Part shown: positions 16,665 through 22,935 of the stretch, piece by piece | How the letters are laid out: each line of letters begins with the position of its first letter | Numbering within the stretch: the first letter of the stretch is position 1 | Assembly (NCBI GenBank): GCA_017305715.1 | Contig: JAFKKG010000012.1 | Span: 1 to 64,000 of the forward strand | Reading direction: 5' to 3' | From: Hyphomicrobiales bacterium | GTDB taxonomy: Bacteria; Pseudomonadota; Alphaproteobacteria; Rhizobiales; Xanthobacteraceae | Length of the DNA: 64,000 bases | The notes under the pieces: generated by a model | The model's input: only the letters and a program-made list of their open reading frames with translations | Told to the model about the DNA's origin: nothing | The model's database searches: none | Made by a program: the position numbers and the translations under genes

Positions 16665-16725
16665 GGGTGTCCCCTTCGATGTGAGGGGGCACCATACGGC
16701 GCCGGACGGGTGGTGCTGTGATGCC

Positions 16726-16743
16726 GGTCACAGTAGGCGATAC
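16726..16743. promoter_or_regulatory. Perfect CTGTGA-N6-TCACAG palindrome between divergent small genes
   Basis: 16726-16743, a perfect Crp-type box (TGTGA-N6-TCACA plus one more pair). The centre is about 70 bases from the start at 16664 (minus) and from the start at 16806 (plus), a natural position for control of both. Confidence 0.6.
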
Positions 16744-16805
16744 GGCCCCTGCGCATGTTCGGTCCGGATCAACGGTCGGCAACCCATCAGCCATGAAAGC
16801 TTTCG

Positions 16806-16994
16806 ATGTCATTGAACCAATTCAAGCGGCTGGGTGGCCTTCCCGAAGCGTTTTTGGCCGTGGTGCTGGGCGTTGCCGTTTGGAGCTTTTACGGCTTTCC
16901 CTACGTCACGGAAGTTGCGCTCGGATGCGTCGCGCTCGGCGGCATCGGCGCATTGATCTTGAGGTGGAAGAAATCGTTGGATCAGGCGGATTAG
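16806..16994 (+). CDS. Small two-helix membrane protein, hypothetical
   Basis: 62 residues from ATG 16806 (MSLNQFKRLGGLPEAFLAVV). Two hydrophobic helices: about 14-28 and 34-53 (VTEVALGCVALGGIGALIL), ending in a charged RWKKSLDQAD tail. No recognised family. Shares its promoter region with the divergent secreted Pro-rich protein. Confidence 0.55.
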   Translation: MSLNQFKRLGGLPEAFLAVVLGVAVWSFYGFPYVTEVALGCVALGGIGALILRWKKSLDQAD

Positions 16995-17009
16995 CCGAAG
17001 CCGGGCGGA

Positions 17010-17198
17010 TCAAGCCGCCACGGATTGCGCTTCCGGCCTGACGGAAACCACGCCGGCGCGCCTGACATTCAAGATCTGCCATTTCGAGGTATCGAAATAA
17101 TCGGCGGCCTTGGTCTCCGCGGCTGCGGCATCGGGTGCCTGAATGGCGGTGTGGAATTTCCGTGCACCGTCACTCATCGTAACTCTGAAAACCTGCAT
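17010..17198 (-). CDS. Small conserved hypothetical protein
   Basis: 62 residues from the ATG at 17198 (MQVFRVTMSDGARKFHTAIQ), chosen because GGAGGG lies 7 bases before it. An ATG at 17213 would add five residues. Predicted alpha/beta with an Ala-rich helix (APDAAAAETKAADYF) and KWQILNVRRAGVVSV. The layout of a strand, helix and strand suggests a small soluble domain. Family not recognised. Confidence 0.55.
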   Translation of the reverse strand: MQVFRVTMSDGARKFHTAIQAPDAAAAETKAADYFDTSKWQILNVRRAGVVSVRPEAQSVAA

Positions 17199-17383
17199 TC
17201 CCGTGCCCTCCATTTTTCCGAAGGGTGGAACGGGCAGGGTTAATTTTTCGTTACCGGGGTTCACGGGGGGCGGTGCCTCGTTGCAGCGCGGGACAAGAAG
17301 GACGCCGGCAGCCCCCCGCGACAGAACAACGCGCGGCGAGCTGCCGGATATGCCGGCGCTCACGCCGGCAGCAAGAATGGCAG

Positions 17384-17563
17384 ATGGGACTGCCGATCTG
17401 CCCAAGCTGCGACGTCGAGCGTACGCTGATCGAGATCGAGCCAGCGCGCCGGGACTATGTCATCAGGACATTTCAATGTCCCAATTGCCGCGGTGTTTTG
17501 AAGGTGGTCGGCAAGATTGACGATTATACCGACCTGATCGATCGGCCGAAAAAGCCTTCCTGA
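17384..17563 (+). CDS. Small zinc-ribbon protein
   Basis: 59 residues from ATG 17384 (MGLPICPSCDVERTLIEIEP). Two CPxC knuckles, CPSC (6-9) and CPNC (about 32-35), form a four-cysteine zinc ribbon around a beta hairpin, followed by a short acidic and basic tail (DDYTDLIDRPKKPS). The protein is cytosolic. Such ribbons act in nucleic-acid or protein contacts. The partner is unknown. Confidence 0.6.
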   Translation: MGLPICPSCDVERTLIEIEPARRDYVIRTFQCPNCRGVLKVVGKIDDYTDLIDRPKKPS

Positions 17564-17593
17564 AGGGGGGCATCGGCGGCATCGTCACCTGTC

Positions 17594-17670
17594 TAAAGCG
17601 CGATGAGATTAAGTTTAACCGTCATCGCGCTTTAGCTCCTTGTATGAGCATGATCTTTTCGGAAAACCGC
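17594..17670. repeat. REP-like element with perfect 13-bp inverted repeat
   Basis: TAAAGCGCGATGA (17594-17606) and its exact complement (17622-17634) are separated by 15 bases and followed by GAGCATGATCTTTTCGGAAA (from about 17646). I know this combination as a dispersed intergenic element in Bradyrhizobium and other Rhizobiales. Confidence 0.7.
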
Positions 17671-17769
17671 TCCCCCCGTCATGATGCCGTACAAGGGCAT
17701 GCCAGCGGCAATCGAAATGGCCGCGACAATCGCGGCGATGATCGCAGGTTTTGGCAGGGCGGTGTCCAT
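17632..17769 (-). CDS. Tiny single-helix membrane protein (tentative)
   Basis: 45 codons from ATG 17769: MDTALPKPAIIAAIVAAISI, then AAGMPLYGIM, TGGAV and a basic end RKDHAHTRS. One clear transmembrane helix at about 9-30. The last 12 codons and the stop lie inside the REP-like element, so the repeat supplies the C-terminus. The ribosome-binding site is weak. Composition favours a real protein, but this could be chance. Confidence 0.35.
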   Translation of the reverse strand: MDTALPKPAIIAAIVAAISIAAGMPLYGIMTGGAVFRKDHAHTRS

Positions 17770-17924
17770 GCACGTCAACGGCCGCCAACCCGCCGGGTTT
17801 CCCGTCCCGAGGCGCCATCCGCAGCCTTAATAGGGGCTCCGATCCTACCAACCGTACACTTGTGAACACCGGATATGAGTGCTCTCATCCGGTCAGCCGT
17901 CCATTGGGAAGTCAGCCGGATATC

Positions 17925-18593
17925 ATGGGTTTCTTCGAGCGATTAAAGGCAGCGGCCTCATCCGAGTGGCGCGCCTATACCGAACATCCCTTCACCAACG
18001 CGCTGGCTGACGGTTCGCTTCCCGAAGCGGCGTTTCGTCACTATCTCGTTCAGGACTACCTGTTCCTGATCGAGTTTGCCCGCGCCTACGCGCTTGCGGT
18101 CTACAAGTCGCCCTCGCTCGCCGACATGCGCGAGGCGGCGGCGGGCCTTTCGGCCATTCTCGATGTCGAAATGGACCTGCACATCAAGCTCTGCGACGGC
18201 TGGGGGCTCTCGGCCGATGATCTCGAACGCGCCCCGCCGGCGGTCGAAATGCTGGCCTATACGCGCTATGTGCTCGATGCCGGCATGCGCGGCGACCTGC
18301 TGTCGCTCAAGGTGGCGCTGGCGCCTTGCGTGATCGGCTACGCCGAGATCGCGGGCCGGCTCGCCGCGCACCCCAATGCGCTGCTCGCAACGAACCCCTA
18401 TCGCGTCTGGATCGGCGAATATGCCGGGGCGCCCTATCAGGAGGTCGCGGCGAAGGCGCAAGCGCATCTGGAAGCGCTCGCCGACCGCTACGCGACGCCG
18501 GCCCGCGAGGCAGAGCTGATCGCGGTCTTCCGGGAAGCCACCAGGCTGGAAGCCGATTTTTGGGAAATGGGCTGGCGCGTCGGCAAGCGTTGA
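17925..18593 (+). CDS. tenA: Thiaminase II / aminopyrimidine aminohydrolase TenA
   Basis: 222 residues from ATG 17925 (MGFFERLKAAASSEWRAYTE). An all-helical TenA/HOP fold with HPF near the N-terminus, FRHYLVQDYLFLIEFARAYA, catalytic Cys 135 in LAPCVIGYAEI and the acidic C-terminal LEADFWEMGW. It hydrolyses aminomethylpyrimidine derivatives to HMP in thiamine salvage. No thiamine biosynthesis or transport gene is nearby, so it appears to be a stand-alone salvage gene. Confidence 0.9.
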   Translation: MGFFERLKAAASSEWRAYTEHPFTNALADGSLPEAAFRHYLVQDYLFLIEFARAYALAVYKSPSLADMREAAAGLSAILDVEMDLHIKLCDGWGLSADDLERAPPAVEMLAYTRYVLDAGMRGDLLSLKVALAPCVIGYAEIAGRLAAHPNALLATNPYRVWIGEYAGAPYQEVAAKAQAHLEALADRYATPAREAELIAVFREATRLEADFWEMGWRVGKR

Positions 18594-18645
18594 GGGAACG
18601 CTGGCACTGTCCTTCGATCCGGCCGCCGGTGAAGCAGGTCCATTG

Positions 18646-18661
18646 TGTGACCGGGATCACG
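18646..18661. promoter_or_regulatory. GTGA-N6-TCAC palindrome upstream of GG peptide 2
   Basis: TGTGA-CCGGGA-TCACG at 18646-18661, about 90 bases before the start at 18752. Confidence 0.5.
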
Positions 18662-18751
18662 GCGGCTGCCGGCATTCCCCACGATCATGCCTGCATCGAC
18701 GGCGGCCAGCGCCGGACCGCCCGGAACGGGATCAACAAGGGGATTAGCAAG

Positions 18752-18937
18752 ATGAACAAGATCGTGCACGAACTGGCGGACGGCGAACTCGACCGCGTTT
18801 GCGGCGGAGGCTGCGAACTGTCCATGATCCAACTGCAATCGGTGGTCTCCCAGCGGCAGATGGTCATCCAGATGATCGGCAACCTGTTCCAGGCCATGCG
18901 CCAGACCAACAGCGCGGTGATCAAGAATATCAGGTAA
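18752..18937 (+). CDS. Small peptide with double-glycine leader (GG peptide 2)
   Basis: 61 residues from ATG 18752, preceded by AAGGGG. The leader MNKIVHELADGELDRVCGG fits L-x3-E-L-x4-GG, with GG at 18-19. The predicted 42-residue remainder begins GCELSMIQLQSVVSQRQMV and is an amphipathic helix rich in Gln, Met, Ile and Val (QMIGNLFQAMRQTNSAVIKN), quite unlike the Gly-rich product of GG peptide 1. It has cysteines at the leader end and at residue 21. A Crp-like palindrome lies upstream. No transporter or maturation gene is adjacent. Confidence 0.7.
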   Translation: MNKIVHELADGELDRVCGGGCELSMIQLQSVVSQRQMVIQMIGNLFQAMRQTNSAVIKNIR

Positions 18938-19011
18938 CCCCGGCGTCGAGCCGCGGGACGAGATGCGTTGATCGGGCCGCGCCGGATGTGGCCCGTTTCG
19001 TCTCCCCCGCC

Positions 19012-19986
19012 TCAGGCGGCGGCGCGCCGCTTGCCGGTTTCATCGAGCAGACCTGCGGCCACCAGCGCCTCAAGAATGCACGCGATCTCCGCATCCCCGA
19101 TCTTGACCAGCGGCGGCCGCACCACCGCGCGCGGCAGGCGGCCGAGAAGAACCAGCGCCTCCTTCATGCGGTTGTGCATGTCGACGAAGGGATCGGCGTA
19201 GAACACGCTCATCAACGGATGGATACGATCGTTCAGCCGCCGCGCCTCGGCGAGGTCGTTGGCGATGACCGCGCGGAACAGCCGGGCCTGCAGATCCGAT
19301 ATCACGCTGCCGCTTCCCGACAGCAAGCCGTTGCAGCCGAGCACCAGCGAGCTCAGCAGCCAGGCGCTGTTGGTCGACAGCACGTTGACCGGCGGCTTTC
19401 GCGATTGCAGCAGCCGCACATGCGACTCGTGCTGCGGCACGCTTTGCGACCAGTCCTTGATGGCGCGGATGGTTGGGATTTCGTCGAGCAGGCGGGTCAG
19501 CGTCGCCGCGGGATAACCTTGTCCGGTCGCGAGCGGATACTGGAAAACGATCAGCGGCAGATCGGAGGCCGCGGCAATCGCCTTGAAGTGCGCGAGCGCC
19601 ATGTCCGCGCTCTGGCCGAGCGTGAAGGGCGCCGGCGGAAACACCAGCAGCGCCGACGCGCCGCCGGCCTGCGCGCGCCTTGCGATCCGCGCCGCCTCGA
19701 GGCTGCCGTCGGCCCAGATGCCATGGATCAGCGGCAGCCGGTCGCCGATCTCGTCGCCGGCGATGTCGAGCACGCGGCTCTGCTCGTCGGCGGTGCAGGA
19801 CGCCACCTCGGTCGAATGCGCATTGATCGTCACCGCCGCCAGTCCCTCGACAGCGGCGACGTCGCGCAGATGGCTGCGGAAGCTGGGTTCGTCGATGGAA
19901 AAATCGTCGTGGAACGGCAGCAATACGGCGGGGATCACCCCCTGCGGAACGAAGTCCTTGAAGCGAGCCTCCTTGAAGTGAGCCAT
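19012..19986 (-). CDS. Dihydrodipicolinate synthase/N-acetylneuraminate lyase family aldolase
   Basis: 324 residues, a TIM-barrel class I aldolase of the DapA family. The Schiff-base lysine is K177 in TIRAIKDWS, with Y150 in VFQYP. GLLSGSGSVISD follows at the expected later position. The usual GTTGE loop is replaced by NAHSTE, so it is not a true DapA and the substrate is likely another 2-keto acid. It is a single gene with no sugar or lysine genes around, and converges on GG peptide 2. Confidence 0.8.
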   Translation of the reverse strand: MAHFKEARFKDFVPQGVIPAVLLPFHDDFSIDEPSFRSHLRDVAAVEGLAAVTINAHSTEVASCTADEQSRVLDIAGDEIGDRLPLIHGIWADGSLEAARIARRAQAGGASALLVFPPAPFTLGQSADMALAHFKAIAAASDLPLIVFQYPLATGQGYPAATLTRLLDEIPTIRAIKDWSQSVPQHESHVRLLQSRKPPVNVLSTNSAWLLSSLVLGCNGLLSGSGSVISDLQARLFRAVIANDLAEARRLNDRIHPLMSVFYADPFVDMHNRMKEALVLLGRLPRAVVRPPLVKIGDAEIACILEALVAAGLLDETGKRRAAA

Positions 19987-20160
19987 GACGATCTCCCGCC
20001 GGTTCTGATTGTTTCGCCCTGACTATCACAGCCGCAAGATGCGAGCCAGCCGGCAGCGGCGGGCAGCGCCATGCGCCGAAGGAAGGAGCGCGGCCGGCAC
20101 GCGAACATTGTCGCGAACCGGACAATCAACGCGAAGGCGGGACCGCCGATGCAAGCGGCG

Positions 20161-20340
20161 TCACTTCACGTACCAGTAGGTACCGGAGCATGTGGAGGTC
20201 GCCCAGATCACCAGCACCTGGCCGCCGAACGGGATGCTCACTTCCATCCGCGGCGGGCCATGGTTGCAGACACGGCCGCCCGCGATCGCATCGAGTTCGG
20301 ATTCGCCGAGCGGCTTCGTTTCCATTTGCGTGCGGTCCAT
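20161..20340 (-). CDS. Small peptide with double-glycine leader (GG peptide 3)
   Basis: 59 residues from ATG 20340, chosen because AAGGAGAG lies 5 bases upstream. An ATG at 20358 would start inside that site. The leader MDRTQMETKPLGESELDAIA plus GG (21-22) matches L-x3-E-L-x2-I-x-GG, the closest of the four to class II bacteriocin leaders. The 37-residue product begins RVCNHGPPRMEVSIPFGG and ends in a Thr/Ser/Trp/Tyr segment with a second Cys (CSGTYWYVK), so a disulfide is possible. An 8-3-8 palindrome lies 22 bases upstream. Confidence 0.75.
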   Translation of the reverse strand: MDRTQMETKPLGESELDAIAGGRVCNHGPPRMEVSIPFGGQVLVIWATSTCSGTYWYVK

Positions 20341-20361
20341 GCGCTCTCTCCTTGTCATGAA

Positions 20362-20380
20362 ACGAAGTGATCCACTTCGT
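20362..20380 (-). promoter_or_regulatory. 8-3-8 palindrome in the leader of GG peptide 3
   Basis: ACGAAGTG-ATC-CACTTCGT, perfect arms, ending 22 bases before the start codon. It could be an operator or an mRNA hairpin next to the ribosome-binding site. Confidence 0.45.
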
Positions 20381-20670
20381 CGGAGCGAGCAGGCTAGGTT
20401 CGCATCGGCAACGTACCGTGAGGAAGATCATAGTCCGGAAATTCGCAACCGTCCTGTCGCGCGCTGATCGCGGGGGGCGAAAACGCGAAAGCCCGGCGCA
20501 AACGGCCGGGCCCTCGTGAAATATGCTTTGGTGATGAAAGCCGACATTCAATATGTAATGCCAATGCGATTAACTTATTCCTTCGATGGCGCGATGGGGA
20601 CTCCGTATGAATGCGGAGCGCGCGCCGGTGCGCATGCGGGCGCACAAAGGTGCGCATCGCAGGTGGGGCA

Positions 20671-20696
20671 TGAAGAAGCCGGCGGGTCACGCCGGC
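20671..20696 (-). terminator. Terminator of the SMP-30 gene
   Basis: A 7-bp stem (20678-20684 with 20690-20696, GCCGGCG/CGCCGGC) with a 5-base loop and TTCTTCA following on the minus strand, 30 bases after the stop. Confidence 0.65.
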
Positions 20697-20725
20697 GTCT
20701 CCTTTGCCGTTGCGGTGACGAACAG

Positions 20726-21961
20726 TCAGCCCGGGCCGGCGCCTTGCGTTGCCGTATAGACGGCATAGAGCGACTGGCTCGCGGCCATGAACAGCCGGTT
20801 GCGCTTCGGCCCGCCGAAACAGATGTTGCCACACACTTCGGGCAGCCGGATCCGCCCGATCAGCTTGCCGTCCGGGTTCCATACCGTGACGCCATTATAG
20901 CCGACGGCGCGGCCGGCATTGCTCGACGCCCAGACATTGCCGTTGACGTCGCAGCGCACGCCGTCCGGTCCGCATTTGACGCCATCGATCATGAAGTCGG
21001 AAAAGCGCTTGCCGTTCGAGAGCTTGTTGTCGGCGCCGACGTCGAACACGAACATGTCGCCCTTGCCGCCGGGCCCGGTATCGCCGGGCCCCTTGCCGGT
21101 GCTGGCGACGTACAGCTTCTTGTAGTCGGGCGAGAAACACAGCCCGTTGGGATCGGGAACCTGTTCCTCGGTCACCACGAGGTCGATGCGGCCCGAGGGG
21201 TCGATGCGATAGCAATTGGTCGGCAGTTCGCGCTTGCCCGGCACGAAGCCGGCAGGCTGGCCGATCCGCGGATTGAGCTTGCCGGCCGGGTTGCTGGCGC
21301 CGCCCGCCACATCCGGCTCGCCCTCATAGAGCTGGCCGCCATAGGGCGGGTCGGTGAACCAGTAGCTGCCATCCGGATGGGCGACGACATCATTGGGTGA
21401 ATTGAGTTTCTTGCCGCCGAAATTGTCGGCCAGCACGGTGGCGGTGCCGTCGTGCTCGTAGCGCACCACCCGGCGGGCGAGATGCTCGCAGGAGAGCTGC
21501 CGGCCCTGGAAGTCGAAGGAGTTGCCGTTGGAATTGTTGGACGGCGTGCGGAACACGGTGACGCGGCCGTCGTCTTCCAGCCACCGCATCTGCCGGTTGT
21601 TGGGAATGTCGCTCCACAGGAGATAGCGGCCCTGCGCGCTCCAGGCCGGGCCTTCGGCCCACAGCAGGCCGGTGGCGAGGCGCTTGATCGCGGTGTTGGG
21701 CTGGGCGATGTCGTTGAACGACGGATCGACCGCGATGATGTCGGGATCCCAGAAATAGGTGGTCGGTGCACCGCGCGGGCCGAAATCGCGCGGCGGGGTG
21801 GTGATGACGGAGGGGGGCCCCAATGGGGCGGCCGGTTGGGCCTGCTGGGCCAGCGCGCCGGTCACCCCGGCCGCGGTGGCGCCGGCGGCGGCCGCGAGGC
21901 CCCCGACGAGCGTTCGCCGTGAAATCATGGAATCCGGATCGCGCCGCACTTCGCGTGTCAT
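20726..21961 (-). CDS. Tat-exported SMP-30/gluconolactonase-like protein
   Basis: 411 residues from ATG 21961 with GGGAGGAT upstream. The twin-arginine signal SRRTLVGG (about 14-21) plus an Ala-rich helix and ALAQQA cleavage region point to periplasmic export. The six-bladed propeller of the SMP-30/LRE family shows in LLWAEGPAWS, YLLWSDIPNN, LNSPNDVVAHPDGSYWFTDP and LCFSPDYKKLYVA, with the acidic and Asn metal ligands typical of Ca/Zn lactonases. Likely hydrolyses a sugar lactone or related ester. It has its own terminator and no sugar genes next to it. Confidence 0.88.
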   Translation of the reverse strand: MTREVRRDPDSMISRRTLVGGLAAAAGATAAGVTGALAQQAQPAAPLGPPSVITTPPRDFGPRGAPTTYFWDPDIIAVDPSFNDIAQPNTAIKRLATGLLWAEGPAWSAQGRYLLWSDIPNNRQMRWLEDDGRVTVFRTPSNNSNGNSFDFQGRQLSCEHLARRVVRYEHDGTATVLADNFGGKKLNSPNDVVAHPDGSYWFTDPPYGGQLYEGEPDVAGGASNPAGKLNPRIGQPAGFVPGKRELPTNCYRIDPSGRIDLVVTEEQVPDPNGLCFSPDYKKLYVASTGKGPGDTGPGGKGDMFVFDVGADNKLSNGKRFSDFMIDGVKCGPDGVRCDVNGNVWASSNAGRAVGYNGVTVWNPDGKLIGRIRLPEVCGNICFGGPKRNRLFMAASQSLYAVYTATQGAGPG

Positions 21962-22132
21962 TGCATCCTCCCGATTGATCTGCGCCGGCCGGTTGATCCG
22001 GCCATGCGGGGGTGAGGCTAATCCGTTCGGGAGCCGGTTGCGAGAGGCAAAGCGCACAATGCGAGATGGCATTGCTTCGGCAAATTCATGTTCATCAAAA
22101 GGCAGGGCCGTGATGGGCGCGCGCCCGCGGAT

Positions 22133-22405
22133 TCACTGGGCCGGTTGGTTAGCCGCGCGGTAGCGCTTCCAGTTTTCGATGGTGGCTTCGTAGCGCACCG
22201 GTTTTTTGCCAACGGGGACCGGCTCCGGCTTGACGGACGCCAGGCCGGCGGGCTGACGCTGTCCCGCATGGATCACATGCGCCGCCTGCATCGGATAAAA
22301 CGCGGCGAGGCCGAGCAGGCCCGCAATCACCAACCCGAACGGGATCGCGATGGCCCAATCATGATGCGTACGCCCGGTGACGTCATGGCGCAGGACTTTT
22401 GGCAC
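22133..22405 (-). CDS. Small single-span membrane protein, hypothetical
   Basis: 90 residues from a GTG at 22405 with GGGAG 7 bases upstream. An N-terminal cytosolic stretch (PKVLRHDVTGRTHHDW) leads one transmembrane helix (about 18-39, AIAIPFGLVIAGLLGLAAFYP). The extracytoplasmic part is Pro/Lys-rich and ends in a basic NWKRYRAANQPAQ. No family recognised. A GTGA-N6-TCAC palindrome lies 53 bases upstream of the start. Confidence 0.6.
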   Translation of the reverse strand: MPKVLRHDVTGRTHHDWAIAIPFGLVIAGLLGLAAFYPMQAAHVIHAGQRQPAGLASVKPEPVPVGKKPVRYEATIENWKRYRAANQPAQ

Positions 22406-22457
22406 GGTTCGCTCCCACGTTGGATTGGCATTTGTAGGTCGAGACGCGCGGCGGCAT

Positions 22458-22473
22458 CGTGAGCTGGATCACT
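22458..22473. promoter_or_regulatory. GTGA-N6-TCAC palindrome between divergent small genes (site A)
   Basis: CGTGA-GCTGGA-TCACT at 22458-22473, 53 bases upstream of the GTG start at 22405 on the minus strand. Confidence 0.45.
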
Positions 22474-22556
22474 ATTGACGCTCACTAATCCGTCAGCCGC
22501 GGTCGAACGAGGCGCCAGGCCCTGCGCGCTGTCTGAACGATCCGTGCTTTCAAAAA

Positions 22557-22572
22557 AGTGATTTGGATCACG
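22557..22572. promoter_or_regulatory. GTGA-N6-TCAC palindrome upstream of GG peptide 4 (site B)
   Basis: AGTGA-TTTGGA-TCACG at 22557-22572, about 73 bases before the start at 22645. It shares the half GGATCAC with site A. Confidence 0.5.
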
Positions 22573-22644
22573 GAACTGCGTTTGTCGGTGCCGCACCGTG
22601 AGTGCGGCATTGGGCCGAAGATTCTTTCAACCAGGAGATTAGAC

Positions 22645-22827
22645 ATGACCACCAAACTGATCGATCAGAGCAAAGTTGGCGCCGGCTTCCTTTCGGATGA
22701 AGCGCTGGCTCTCGTCGCCGGCGGCCTCAATCCGCAGCCGCTGCCGCCGAAAGAAGCTTTCAGCATTCGATCGCTGTTTAGCGTTTCCGTGGCGCGTTTT
22801 TCGGTTGCACGCTTTTTCTTTCGTTGA
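22645..22827 (+). CDS. Small peptide with double-glycine leader (GG peptide 4)
   Basis: 60 residues from ATG 22645 with CCAGGAGA upstream. The leader MTTKLIDQSKVGAGFLSDEA is followed by LALVAGG, so GG is at 26-27, fitting L-x3-[EA]-L-x2-V-x-GG. The 33-residue product begins LNPQPLPPKE, a motif I have seen after GG in other Bradyrhizobium small proteins, and ends with repeated SVARFSVARFFFR, hydrophobic and basic. No cysteines. A Crp-like palindrome lies upstream and no processing gene is adjacent. Confidence 0.75.
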   Translation: MTTKLIDQSKVGAGFLSDEALALVAGGLNPQPLPPKEAFSIRSLFSVSVARFSVARFFFR

Positions 22828-22935
22828 TCGCTTCTAAATCGATCGATGACGGACTCGGCGTGTCGGGCGCGCAAGCGTCTCGACACGCGGCCTCTCGGCC
22901 CCTAACCTCCGTTCCATAATTGGAGGAGAACGGAA

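Larger units (their letters stand above)
20341..20725. other. 385-base intergenic region between GG peptide 3 and the SMP-30 gene
   Basis: It holds a perfect palindrome at 20362-20380 (ACGAAGTG-ATC-CACTTCGT), a 7-bp GC hairpin at 20491-20511 (GCCCGGC/GCCGGGC) and the SMP-30 terminator near 20678-20696. No gene seen. The promoter of GG peptide 3 must lie here on the minus strand. Confidence 0.5.
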
